DNA from: Bacteroidota bacterium
GTDB lineage: Bacteria > Bacteroidota > Bacteroidia > Bacteroidales > Paludibacteraceae
Assembly: GCA_021779195.1 (NCBI GenBank)
Contig: JAJYBB010000017.1
Location: 1 to 62,208, forward strand
Length of the DNA: 62,208 nt
Reading direction: 5' to 3'
Below, piece by piece: positions 9,955 to 19,438 of this stretch; the first letter of the stretch is position 1; every line of letters begins with the position of its first letter. Position numbers and translations under genes: made by a program. The notes below the pieces were generated by a model. That model was not told where the DNA came from. It did not search any database and saw only the letters and a program-made list of their open reading frames with translations.

Positions 9955-12429
9955 TTATTCAATCAAAACTTTGGTAACTAAATTGTCGTTACCTGAAATA
10001 ACTTTTACAATATAAACGGCTGGTGAAGCAATTTTCTGAGTGTAAATATTCGATGAAGAAACTGTGCTTGATATTACACGTCCCATCAAATCAACAACCA
10101 TAATTTTAGCACCGGCTTGTATGTTTCTAACAGTCAGCATTTTATTAAAACCATACGCTTTTATATTCGATGATTTTATGTTATTTGTTGCCGTCAACGG
10201 TAACGAGAAATAACCATCGTTAACGAACGTACGATAATCGTAAGCTCCATCTCCTAAATCGGTATAATTAATTGTTTGATAGTAATAATTTCCAGCGGGC
10301 AATTGACAGGTATAATTCATACTTGTTCCATTGCTATACCCTTCTGATACTCTAGTCCATTTATCTTCAGCGCGATAAACCGTAACATAATTTGCCGTAT
10401 AAGGAGCTCCACTAATCATAATTGTATCAATTCCAACGCTATCAATTGTATAGCTGTATTTTGTACCCCAATCGGTTGGGTCGGGTACCTGATAAGCAAC
10501 ACCTAAGTTTGTATAGTCAGAATAGGTGGCTGCCACTGTAGCTGCATCATATCCAGGTTGATAGGGGAAACCTGTCCAACTGAACATCGGATAATAAATC
10601 TTAGCCATATCAATGGTTGCTGTGTCATTGATACTTACCGAATCCATATCTACGGGAATAAATTGAAGCATATCCATTGTAATACTTGCCCCATTTTCAT
10701 TATTTACCGAAATTTTCAACAAATGCGATCCGGTATTAGTACTTACTGAACCAAGATAGTTCATTGCCATACTGTTGGAATTAGATTTTGCGTTCCAGCG
10801 GCGTTTTGAATTTGAAGCATCCCATGAACGGAACCAGCGACCGTACATTTCTTGGCTTGGGTAATAACACTCTTTCCCATCTAATGTTACACTGTTAATA
10901 TTAATTCTATTTCCAGTAGTATTTACGCGATGCGAAATATAAATATTGTAACTACCGGCATTTAACCATGGAGTCTTAATTTTGACCGAAAGCGGACGGC
11001 TGCTTCCAAGGGGTACAATAATATTATCGGCATTATTATAACAGTTGTCAATTTTATCATAAGTGGTTCCCAGCGCATTGTACTGAACCTTAAATGCATT
11101 ATTTATGGTATCGGTAACTGTTATGCTTGGTAATGAATCAGTTCTGAAAGAAAACGAATATGGACGAGTTTTAACTCCATTTTTATTGGCAAGAACATTA
11201 AATTGTCTGATTTCAGGTTCTTGACCTAAATCAAAATAAACAGGATAGGGTTTAACGGTTGAAGTAGAGGCAGTGATGGTAAGGCTCGTTGATGCTGTAT
11301 CACTGTCTAAATAATCAACTTTATTTCCTATATAAACCGCTTTAAAGTTTTCTGTTCCAACCAACAAGTTAGGAAATACAACCGAAGCGTTTCCAAGAGA
11401 ATCTAAAGGAAGATTGTTTTTTGCGATATTATTCACAAAAAGAATCACATTGCCTTTATTTACGATTCCATCTGTCGAAGTCTTGGCTGTAACATTTATA
11501 GTTACGTCTTTATATAGCTCCGAAGTAGTAGGAGTAGTAATTAAAACTTTTGTTGGTTTTGCATTAAGTGATGGCCCTACAGTCAACGTAATAGTTGAAT
11601 CTTGTGGCCCATAATTTACATCTCCGGTATAAACTACCGTAAATTTTTCGGTTCCATAATTTAATCCATTATAAGTAAACGATCCATTACCTGAAGCATC
11701 TAGACTTAATGTATCGATTAAGGAAGTTCCATGATAAAGCAATGTCAATCCTAATAAATCGGTAGCACCTTTGGTTACTGCTGCATTTAATGTTACATTT
11801 CCTCCGGCATTAAAAGTTGTTTGAGTTGTTCCCAAACCCATAGAAGGAGTATTAATCACAGTTTTGGGTTGTGGACCTTGACGTGGTACAAATTTCCAAC
11901 CCTGGAAGCCGGTTTTGATATTAATTACTCCAGTGGCGTCATTAAAAAACTCTGAACCCCCGTCATCAATATAATAATAATACGTGTTTTTATTATCTGT
12001 TCCCTGATTAATCAGCTGAAAATCCTTCACACCATTGTTCGGGTCGTTCAGAGGTGCCAAATATCCAACTTTAGTCGTACCTCCATTTAAACCTTGATAA
12101 AGATATTGTCCTGTTTTTACATTAATAAAACGAACCCGAGGCGTTGTTCCAAGCGCCACTCCTTTAACAATTCGCCAGGTGATAGAATCACCTGCAGCAT
12201 AAGGAGAAGGAAGCCCCATAGCTGCCAATCCATTCGTAAGTGAGCTTGAATACATTGCCTGGTATTTACCATTACGGCATGAAATGCCTACGTACATGGT
12301 ATCGGAGCTCATACTGTAATTCCCGGTACCTGCAATGGAAGTTACCTTGTAATTATTCCAGGCTGTTTGTGCCGGAGCAAAACAAGTAATTGTCAATAAG
12401 ACAATTAAAGTGGTAATAATTTTTTTCAT
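9955..12429 (-). CDS. Secreted multidomain protein: beta-trefoil-like, Ig-like repeats, shared C-terminal module, T9SS tail
   Basis: This is an 824-residue exported protein of unknown function. A signal peptide (MKKIITTLIVLLTITCFAPAQ) is followed by a region of about 150 residues with a ricin-like pattern (VRFINVKTGQYLYQG ... GWKFVP). Two Ig-like repeats of about 95 residues come next (each with an FTVVYTGD- or FKAVYIGN-type strand). A module at about 390-600 contains QEPEIRQF, SYNIYISHR, NYLGSVS and MLQFIPVD. The C-terminal 70 residues resemble a type A T9SS sorting domain (IMVVDLMGRVISS ... VYIVKV), predicting release or attachment at the cell surface. The module also appears in the FAS1 lipoproteins at 19439-21205 and 17753-19423. 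The gene is the last of the SusCD locus but is separated by 217 bases with its own promoter. A surface carbohydrate-binding role is plausible; no catalytic residues are recognisable. Confidence 0.7.
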   Translation of the reverse strand: MKKIITTLIVLLTITCFAPAQTAWNNYKVTSIAGTGNYSMSSDTMYVGISCRNGKYQAMYSSSLTNGLAAMGLPSPYAAGDSITWRIVKGVALGTTPRVRFINVKTGQYLYQGLNGGTTKVGYLAPLNDPNNGVKDFQLINQGTDNKNTYYYYIDDGGSEFFNDATGVINIKTGFQGWKFVPRQGPQPKTVINTPSMGLGTTQTTFNAGGNVTLNAAVTKGATDLLGLTLLYHGTSLIDTLSLDASGNGSFTYNGLNYGTEKFTVVYTGDVNYGPQDSTITLTVGPSLNAKPTKVLITTPTTSELYKDVTINVTAKTSTDGIVNKGNVILFVNNIAKNNLPLDSLGNASVVFPNLLVGTENFKAVYIGNKVDYLDSDTASTSLTITASTSTVKPYPVYFDLGQEPEIRQFNVLANKNGVKTRPYSFSFRTDSLPSITVTDTINNAFKVQYNALGTTYDKIDNCYNNADNIIVPLGSSRPLSVKIKTPWLNAGSYNIYISHRVNTTGNRININSVTLDGKECYYPSQEMYGRWFRSWDASNSKRRWNAKSNSNSMAMNYLGSVSTNTGSHLLKISVNNENGASITMDMLQFIPVDMDSVSINDTATIDMAKIYYPMFSWTGFPYQPGYDAATVAATYSDYTNLGVAYQVPDPTDWGTKYSYTIDSVGIDTIMISGAPYTANYVTVYRAEDKWTRVSEGYSNGTSMNYTCQLPAGNYYYQTINYTDLGDGAYDYRTFVNDGYFSLPLTATNNIKSSNIKAYGFNKMLTVRNIQAGAKIMVVDLMGRVISSTVSSSNIYTQKIASPAVYIVKVISGNDNLVTKVLIE

Positions 12430-12473
12430 AACATTTTTTTTAAAATTAATATTTGTGTTGATTTATAGTGATA

Positions 12474-12504
12474 CAAAACTATTGACATTTACTAAGAACT
12501 GCAA
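12474..12504 (-). promoter_or_regulatory. Promoter of the T9SS-secreted protein gene
   Basis: On the minus strand, TTG (complement of 12502-12504) is followed by 20 bases and TAGTTTTG (complement of 12474-12481). This matches the Bacteroidota consensus and lies 45 bases before the start codon at 12429. The gene can therefore be expressed apart from the SusCD operon. Confidence 0.55.
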
Positions 12505-12585
12505 TGGAAAATTGTATTTTAAAATGGAAAATCATACTATTTTTCTTCCATCCATGTATGAATAACGCATTATAATCAAATTAAA

Positions 12586-12629
12586 GTATACTTTCTGTTA
12601 AATTTTTTTATGACAAACAGCAAGTATAC
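12586..12629 (-). terminator. Hairpin after the second SusD gene
   Basis: Two 14-base arms (12616-12629 and 12586-12599) pair at 13 of 14 positions around a 16-base loop. The minus-strand arm begins GTATACTTGCTGTT. It is followed on the minus strand by TTTAATTTG. It sits 17 bases after the SusD stop codon and before the next gene's promoter. It may end the operon or act as a partial terminator or mRNA-stabilising element. Confidence 0.55.
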
Positions 12630-12646
12630 CTTCTTTTAAGTCAACA

Positions 12647-14524
12647 TTATTGTTTCATTGGAAGAAACAAATTAGCATCAGTAATTGGAGCGCCACTGCC
12701 ACCATCAGCATTATATTTATGCATAATTGCATTGTTCATAATGGTAGCCACTGAACCACTTCCATCCAAATTTTCGCGACGAGCAATACGTAGTAAATCG
12801 CCCCAACGATATCCTTCAAATGCACATTCGAGTGCTTCTTCTTTGAGCAATGCTTTCTCAATCCACTGAATAGAATCGGCTGTAGTAACTACCCAGCTTG
12901 GTTTTGAAATATTCACTAAATATGCTCGGTTTCTGATTCCTGAATTATCACGCCATGGAGATCGAAGGAATGTATAAGGAGCATCATTTTGACGGGCGTC
13001 TAAATAAAAGGGTGCCGGATAAGGAACTGCAGCGACTGAATCGCTTGCCGGCGGATAACTTGTATATTGCACCCCTTCTTTATCAACCCGCAACGAACCA
13101 TTACTCATCGCCCAATCATAATTTGCTTTTATTCCATTGTTTAATAAAGCATAAGCCAAACGAGGATAACCAGCGCGATTAGCTGCTTCGGCAAATCGTA
13201 AATGGAGCAAAGCCGCTCTGTATAAAAACCATTTACCAGGTTTTGAATAGGCATTTGGTATAGAATAATAATTTAGATGAATTGTTTTGTTCATGTCAGT
13301 GGTATAATTTGCATAGTAATCATACAAATATTTTAAAACGACCGGCTGACCATTAATCGAATCGTAAGAAGCTTCACGACCACGACCATCAAATACGAAT
13401 CCATTTGACTGCTGGACCTGTGTATTCCAAAGACTATCAATTACATAAGCGGAAGGTCGCAATTGATATTGACCTTGTCCCGTATTTGCAAATAATTTAA
13501 TAAACGGACTTGAAGAAGTGGAGGATCCGCTAAAACTGATCATCCAAATCATTTCATCTTGCAACCCGACACCACCTGACGAGCCGGCATCTGTAGAGCT
13601 GCGGAAAAAGATTTCTTTCCACATATTCCGGTAAGAATTAACATCTTGATCTTTAAAGCGTTGATAACATATTTGGAATCGAGGTTCATTTGAGCCGCTC
13701 CATACCCATCCACTTACTTTATTTTTAATTTGTGGTTTTGAAGTATTTACATCGGCTGCATCCATAAAAGCTTTATACTGAGTAGCTGCTTCGACATATT
13801 GATTATTCCAAAGATACAAATCGCCTAACAAGATATGTTTATCAATAAATTGCATATTTAAGTAGAATGATTTGCCATTGTCTGAAATGGTTTGTCCATA
13901 AAAAGATGAAAGCGTATTTGTTTCGAGTGTAGGCACACTTTGCATATCGGCAATGAGCAACGGAATAATTTCATCAATGTTCTTTTTAGGAAACAAGGCA
14001 CTGTTATTTAGATCGCTAAGTGATTGCAACGGATTCGTAACATAGGGTATATTTTTAAATTGAATTGCCAATTGTAAATATGCCCAACAGCGAATTGCCA
14101 TCACGTCGGAATAGCGTGGTCCAAAATTATCTTGCGAAATTTTATTTTCGGCTAACATTTTTTTGAAATTATACAGCATGTCGTTGGCATTCAAAATAAC
14201 ATCATAAAATGGAGTCGGGTCACAATACTTATTGGTAGCATCTTCGGTATGATTGTTAATCGCAACCTGATCAGGGGTTGCATTAGCAGTTACATCCATT
14301 AGATCGGCTCTCAATTCGTTTAATACCACGACATTTTCGGCTAATTTTGTTACTTTTCCGTATAATCCCCAAATGGCATTATCAGCATCGTACACATTAT
14401 GGTAATTTTCCGATTGTTCGACAACCTCTTTAGCGTTTGTATTTAGCATATCCTGACACGAAGTAAATGCTCCGACCATGAAAAGACCAATTGTTGCTAC
14501 AGTTGTTATATGAATTAATTTCAT
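12647..14524 (-). CDS. SusD/RagB family outer-membrane lipoprotein (second pair)
   Basis: SusD proteins cap the SusC channel at the cell surface and bind glycan or peptide ligands. The 625-residue product has a lipoprotein signal ending in FTSC, early SusD motifs (YHNVYDADNAIWGLYGKV, RADLMD), the helical TPR-like core (YSDVMAIRCWAYLQLAIQFKNIPYV), and the C-terminal KEEALECAFEGYRWGDLLRIARR pattern diagnostic of the family. It is longer than the 531-residue SusD at 21219-22814 and not obviously a recent duplicate of it. It follows its SusC partner by 35 bases. Ligand specificity cannot be read. Confidence 0.93.
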   Translation of the reverse strand: MKLIHITTVATIGLFMVGAFTSCQDMLNTNAKEVVEQSENYHNVYDADNAIWGLYGKVTKLAENVVVLNELRADLMDVTANATPDQVAINNHTEDATNKYCDPTPFYDVILNANDMLYNFKKMLAENKISQDNFGPRYSDVMAIRCWAYLQLAIQFKNIPYVTNPLQSLSDLNNSALFPKKNIDEIIPLLIADMQSVPTLETNTLSSFYGQTISDNGKSFYLNMQFIDKHILLGDLYLWNNQYVEAATQYKAFMDAADVNTSKPQIKNKVSGWVWSGSNEPRFQICYQRFKDQDVNSYRNMWKEIFFRSSTDAGSSGGVGLQDEMIWMISFSGSSTSSSPFIKLFANTGQGQYQLRPSAYVIDSLWNTQVQQSNGFVFDGRGREASYDSINGQPVVLKYLYDYYANYTTDMNKTIHLNYYSIPNAYSKPGKWFLYRAALLHLRFAEAANRAGYPRLAYALLNNGIKANYDWAMSNGSLRVDKEGVQYTSYPPASDSVAAVPYPAPFYLDARQNDAPYTFLRSPWRDNSGIRNRAYLVNISKPSWVVTTADSIQWIEKALLKEEALECAFEGYRWGDLLRIARRENLDGSGSVATIMNNAIMHKYNADGGSGAPITDANLFLPMKQ

Positions 14525-14559
14525 AAGTATTTTAAATTAAATAATTAAATATCATTACA

Positions 14560-17500
14560 TTATAAACCTATTTTCACACCAAGCAATACCGTTCGAGGTT
14601 GTGCCGTAACTCCACCATCAATTCCATAATACAAAGGATTTGAACTGATATTGAATTCAGGATCGTATCCCAGATAATGGGTGAAAGTGAGTACGTTATT
14701 ACCGGTAACATAAATTTGAGCATTACTGATAAATCCTGATTTTAAAGGTAAATCGTAGGATAAAGTAACGGTTTTTAAACGAATAAATGAACCATCTTCA
14801 ATCCAACGATCGGAGAAGCGGGAGTTTTGCATCGGATCACCCCACACTGCTTTTGGCATTGCAGTTACTTGTCCGTCGACCTGCCAGCGATATTGTGCTG
14901 CCACTGTTTGATTATCTGTATTTGACATGGATTCCAAATTTGCTCTTAATGCATTATACACTTTATTTCCGACCGAGAAATTAAACATAGCATCCAATGT
15001 AAACCGTTTCCATTGAATTTTATTGGTATATGTTCCAATAAATGATGGATTTGGATCCCCAATCACAGTCATATCAGCCGAATTAATGATGTGGTCATTG
15101 TTGCGATCGACAAAATGTACATCGCCGGCAGTAAATGGAGTTAACGATCCATCTGAATTTTGAATGCTTAAACCTGCAGCTGCAGCTTCCGCTTTTGAGC
15201 TAAATACACCTTGTGTTTGATAACCCCAGAATTGTCCGATAGGTGCACCCACTTTTGTGCGGACAATACCTCCATCAATCGTCGTTAATGTTTCGTTGTT
15301 CGACATCGAAAGCAAGGTATTTTTATAGGTTGAAAATATCAACCCCATATCCCATTTGAAATTTGAATGATCAACTATTCGACCAGAGACATTCAAATCG
15401 ATGCCTTTATTTTGAAGACTACCATCATTGTAAATTGCAAATGACATTCCGGATGCAGCAGTTATGTTTTTAATCGAGAGCAGATCCTGAGTAACTGATG
15501 AAAATACATCCAGTGATAAATTCAATCGTTCGTTCAAAAAAGATGCATCAATACCGGCATTTATTTTTTTGTTTGTTTCCCATTGAAGTTTTGAATTTGG
15601 AATGTTTCCACGAACCAATCCATAGGCACCAAGCAAATTTTGTGGTACGTAATAATAGCGTGAGGAATAATTTCCAATATCATCGTTTCCTGTTATTGAA
15701 TATCCGACTCTTAATTTCAGAACATTAATTGCATTCAAATTTTTCATAAATTCTTCGGAACTAATTAACCAAGCTGCATTTACTGATGGGAAAAGCCCAA
15801 ATCGATTATTGAAAATCAACAACCCGTTCGCATCCTTTCCAAAACGAGATGAACCATCGAGTGCAGCATTAACCGACACAAAATATTTATTTAAATACGA
15901 ATAATCGCCATTGAAATAATTCGAAATCGTGTTCCAGTTGCCTAACGAACCTCCCATTTGGGCTAAAGCATTCAAACCATCGCCAAGAGTTTTCATTTCG
16001 TCGCTTGCGGTATTATATGCTTTACCCCAGTCAAGTTCAGCATTACTCGATTGATAACGAGAGCCTAAATGAAGTTTTACATCATGAATATAATTGAAAG
16101 TACGCTGATAATTCAGCCGTACATCAGCATTTACTTGTAACAAATGATTTCTCATCTGTTGAGCTTCATTTGTAATTGCCGAAGCCGGCAATGCGTCATG
16201 ATTAAGTCCTGCCTGCGGAAGAAAAATCCTTTCGGTAGCTTTATCGGTTGTTAGCCCACCTAAAATGCTTAAATCAACATATTTAGAAAATGTTATGATG
16301 CCATTTAAGTATCCAAAAAATCGAAAACGATTTGAAGCGGTTAAGCTATTGTCGATAATAGCACGCGGATTTGAAACATTAAAAACATCGACATCTTCCA
16401 AATTAGGTGTTTGCTGTCCTGAAACATTATATACATTTGGAGACATAAACGGAGCTTTAATCAATGCAGAATATACCGGACTAAAATTGCGGTTTAAACC
16501 TTCAAAAGAAATATTTCTTTCGGCGTACACAAAACTCATATTAGCATTTAATTTGAACCAATCAGTCAATTTAATACCTGCATTCACCCGGGTAGTATAT
16601 CGTGAATAAGAAGTATTATCGACCGATCCGCCTTGATTGAGATATCCAAAAGAAATTGCATAAAGTGCCGCATCATTACCTCCGGTAACATTTAAATGGT
16701 AATTTTGATCCATCGATGTTTTAAAAACCTGATTTTGCCAATTAGTCGATTGATTATAACGGTAATAATCAGGATTTCCCGAAATGCCCCAGTTTTCAAC
16801 TACGGGTAATTGGCTATTGATATAAGGCAACGCCTGAATTTGGTTCGAACTAAGTCCTTCGCTATTAAGCATATCGGCCAAATATGATTTATAGTTCCAT
16901 GCATCCATCATTTTGTATTGCGTATTAGGTGTAAAATTCACACCCGAATAGGCATAAAAATTAATACGGGTTGCCGGATTTTTAGCACGCAATGTATTAA
17001 TTAAAATTACACCGTTGGCAGCTCTTGAACCATATATCGAAGCCCCATCTTTCAAAACAGTAATATTCTCAACATCTTTAATGTCAATATCAGTAAGTGG
17101 AGAAAGATTATTACCGGTGATGAGTGAGTAAATAGGTTGATTTTCGTATGGAACACCATCCAATACAATCAAAGGTTGTGAATTAGCATTCAGCGTATTA
17201 AAACCATCTAAATACATATTGGCACCTGCACCGGGAGCACCTGTTTTTGGAACGACATTTAAGCCTGCAAGCGAAGTTTCAAGAACAGGATCAATGGTTG
17301 CAGCCCCCAGTTTATAATCCGTCCTGTTTTCATGAGTCGAAACGGCTTTCTCAACTTTGTAATCATTTTTCATGTCAAAAGGCATGGCAATGTCTTCAAA
17401 TTTACCTTTAAAAGATTCATCAAGCAAGCGAATGATCAATCCATTATTTTTAAGTAAAGCAACGTGTTTCGAAGCAAAACCGGGTGCACTAACCACAAGA

Positions 17501-17727
17501 TATGCTCCTTGAATAGACTTATTCAACGTAAATTTACCATCATCGCCAGTTAATGCAGAAATAACATTCGGAATTTCGACTCTTGCACCTGACAATGGTT
17601 TTCCGGTAGCCGATTCGAGTACGACACCTGATATCTGCACTTTTTGAATTCCTTTCTGAGCCATCCCTTGAATGGCAAATCCCATAACAAGGAAAAGGAT
17701 TGCAACTATATATTTCATTTGTTTCAT
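14560..17727 (-). CDS. SusC/RagA TonB-linked outer-membrane transporter (second pair)
   Basis: This is a TonB-dependent active importer in the outer membrane, 1055 residues from the ATG at 17727. A signal peptide (MKQMKYIVAILFLVMGFAIQGMAQ) precedes a carboxypeptidase-D-regulatory-like domain (about 30-105), the plug with PLIVLDGVPYE and ENITVLKDGASIYGSRAANGVILI, and a 22-strand barrel ending in a short amphipathic strand. The frame is open 12 codons further upstream, but that start would overlap the end of the preceding FAS1 gene; 17727 leaves 25 bases and begins a proper signal peptide. The N-terminal domain and plug differ clearly from the SusC at 22835-26128, suggesting a different ligand rather than recent duplication. 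Confidence 0.94.
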   Translation of the reverse strand: MKQMKYIVAILFLVMGFAIQGMAQKGIQKVQISGVVLESATGKPLSGARVEIPNVISALTGDDGKFTLNKSIQGAYLVVSAPGFASKHVALLKNNGLIIRLLDESFKGKFEDIAMPFDMKNDYKVEKAVSTHENRTDYKLGAATIDPVLETSLAGLNVVPKTGAPGAGANMYLDGFNTLNANSQPLIVLDGVPYENQPIYSLITGNNLSPLTDIDIKDVENITVLKDGASIYGSRAANGVILINTLRAKNPATRINFYAYSGVNFTPNTQYKMMDAWNYKSYLADMLNSEGLSSNQIQALPYINSQLPVVENWGISGNPDYYRYNQSTNWQNQVFKTSMDQNYHLNVTGGNDAALYAISFGYLNQGGSVDNTSYSRYTTRVNAGIKLTDWFKLNANMSFVYAERNISFEGLNRNFSPVYSALIKAPFMSPNVYNVSGQQTPNLEDVDVFNVSNPRAIIDNSLTASNRFRFFGYLNGIITFSKYVDLSILGGLTTDKATERIFLPQAGLNHDALPASAITNEAQQMRNHLLQVNADVRLNYQRTFNYIHDVKLHLGSRYQSSNAELDWGKAYNTASDEMKTLGDGLNALAQMGGSLGNWNTISNYFNGDYSYLNKYFVSVNAALDGSSRFGKDANGLLIFNNRFGLFPSVNAAWLISSEEFMKNLNAINVLKLRVGYSITGNDDIGNYSSRYYYVPQNLLGAYGLVRGNIPNSKLQWETNKKINAGIDASFLNERLNLSLDVFSSVTQDLLSIKNITAASGMSFAIYNDGSLQNKGIDLNVSGRIVDHSNFKWDMGLIFSTYKNTLLSMSNNETLTTIDGGIVRTKVGAPIGQFWGYQTQGVFSSKAEAAAAGLSIQNSDGSLTPFTAGDVHFVDRNNDHIINSADMTVIGDPNPSFIGTYTNKIQWKRFTLDAMFNFSVGNKVYNALRANLESMSNTDNQTVAAQYRWQVDGQVTAMPKAVWGDPMQNSRFSDRWIEDGSFIRLKTVTLSYDLPLKSGFISNAQIYVTGNNVLTFTHYLGYDPEFNISSNPLYYGIDGGVTAQPRTVLLGVKIGL

Positions 17728-17752
17728 AATATCACAGCATATTTTAAAGTTA

Positions 17753-19423
17753 TTATTGTTCATCAGCGATACGTGGAACTAACATAATATAATCAAGGAA
17801 TAATAAACCTTGTCGACTGGAAGTTGTACTTCGGGCAGTATTGCAAAGCCATAAAGTCATGTTCCCGGTTTGTGGTACAACCATTAAATCGGCATTTGGT
17901 AGTGTTACCGGAGAGTCTAAGGTTTGCGTCGTGGTAACTAAGTTCCATTTTGATAGTTTTGTCAATTCATGTACTCCGGCCATTCCTTGTCCAACAAAAC
18001 AGGTCAAATCGCCCAAATAGTTGTTGGCTACTCCGCTTTTGTTATCCGAAGTTCCATATTTCAATTTTGGAGCTCCAGGCATCGAAACAAAAAGTTTTTG
18101 AATAACTTTATATACTCCATAACTTGTGTAGGTAGGATCGAAGTGTCCTGAAATATCATCGTATGCTACGTAATAAACATCATAATTGGCTGAATTTACC
18201 TGCGCATTGTATTGAATATAAAAATTTGCATAATTGGCAACCAAATTACTGTTCACAAAATAGGTCTTTGAAGCGACGCTATCACGAATCCCCGTGGAAG
18301 CTCTGAACAAGGTATCCGTTTGTGTTTCGCCGCTTGAGAGCACCACGTCGCGCTGACCGCTTGCCCATAATTTATACCGGGTAAATACATAATTGGCATT
18401 GGTGGCTCCGGTAAAATCTTCACCCTGAATAATTATGGGTTTTATTTTATCTTTTAACCGAATATTTGACTGGTCGATAAAATAAACCTTGCCATTGGAA
18501 GCATTGTACGTTTCGGTAACAACTGAACCTTTAATTGGAACTTTTACGCCATCGACATCAGTAAGCGTATCAAATTTAGAAATATCTACGATTCCTTTGA
18601 ATACAAAATCCTGGCAGATATTAAATCGGGTAACCGAGTCAGTTTGATTTGTGGATCCAAGCCTGAAATACGGTAAATATTTATTATATAGCATATCGAA
18701 TCCTGAATTGCCAACAACCACATACGTATAAATTGAATCCTCATTATCAATTGGATATTTATTTAAGAAATTGTTGTTATTCATCCATACTGTATCAAAT
18801 TTTGTCGATCCGCTTACATCAACACCAATAGCAACGCTTTTATTCGGATCAATTACTTTTTGATTTAAGCCATTGATAAACTTAAATTGTTCGTTATCGG
18901 TTTTGGTAGATAAATATTCCCATATATTATCTTTCCGTTCAACCAATTGATCCGTAATTTGTACCACACCGTTCAATGAACGGATATCCGCTTTTATGAT
19001 GGTAGCTCCGTTAAATGTTTTCGAGGCACTATCATAAAATATGTTTTTACCATTCACGGATTTTAATGAAGTGTAAAGTTTCTGATTGTCAGTAAAATAG
19101 GAATTATACACAATCAACGATCCCATCATTTTGGTCAGTTGAGCGACATTGGTCGTATCTATTCCCGCCCATGCAGTATTGGTTGGGGCAAATACCGTAA
19201 AACTGTTGGCAGTTTTGAGCAGGTTATCATAACCTGTCCGCTTTAAAACGGCTAAGAATATTGATAACTCTGGCTGATTACTTATTGCAATCAACACATT
19301 GTCTTTCGCCAATTTGTCGGGATTAATATGATTTTCCCAGGCATTCTCGTAACATCCTGTCATCATTAATCCAATGATAAATGGAAGAATGAAGAGGCTT
19401 TTAGTGAATTTTATATATTTCAT
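17753..19423 (-). CDS. FAS1 (fasciclin) domain lipoprotein with shared C-terminal module
   Basis: This is a predicted surface or periplasmic lipoprotein of 556 residues (lipobox MTGC). FAS1 domains mediate adhesion and carbohydrate or protein binding in other organisms. A first FAS1 domain spans about 35-155, with PELSIFLAVLKRTGYDNLL and the FAS1 H1-type motif SFTVFAPTNTAWAG. A weaker second copy is around 165-320. The C-terminal 230 residues contain NYDVYYVAYDD, NYLGDLTC and FLDYIMLVP, which line up with the modules of the proteins at 19439-21205 and 9955-12429. It sits 15 bases after the preceding FAS1 gene and 25 bases before SusC, so all are one operon. It occupies the place where a surface glycan-binding protein is usually found. 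Function is inferred only. Confidence 0.8.
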   Translation of the reverse strand: MKYIKFTKSLFILPFIIGLMMTGCYENAWENHINPDKLAKDNVLIAISNQPELSIFLAVLKRTGYDNLLKTANSFTVFAPTNTAWAGIDTTNVAQLTKMMGSLIVYNSYFTDNQKLYTSLKSVNGKNIFYDSASKTFNGATIIKADIRSLNGVVQITDQLVERKDNIWEYLSTKTDNEQFKFINGLNQKVIDPNKSVAIGVDVSGSTKFDTVWMNNNNFLNKYPIDNEDSIYTYVVVGNSGFDMLYNKYLPYFRLGSTNQTDSVTRFNICQDFVFKGIVDISKFDTLTDVDGVKVPIKGSVVTETYNASNGKVYFIDQSNIRLKDKIKPIIIQGEDFTGATNANYVFTRYKLWASGQRDVVLSSGETQTDTLFRASTGIRDSVASKTYFVNSNLVANYANFYIQYNAQVNSANYDVYYVAYDDISGHFDPTYTSYGVYKVIQKLFVSMPGAPKLKYGTSDNKSGVANNYLGDLTCFVGQGMAGVHELTKLSKWNLVTTTQTLDSPVTLPNADLMVVPQTGNMTLWLCNTARSTTSSRQGLLFLDYIMLVPRIADEQ

Positions 19424-19438
19424 ACTGATACAGATTTC

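Noticed and set aside
17728-17763. Longer start for the second SusC protein
   Set aside because: It would overlap the end of the preceding FAS1 gene and adds a non-signal sequence (NNNNFKICCD) before MKQMKYIV.
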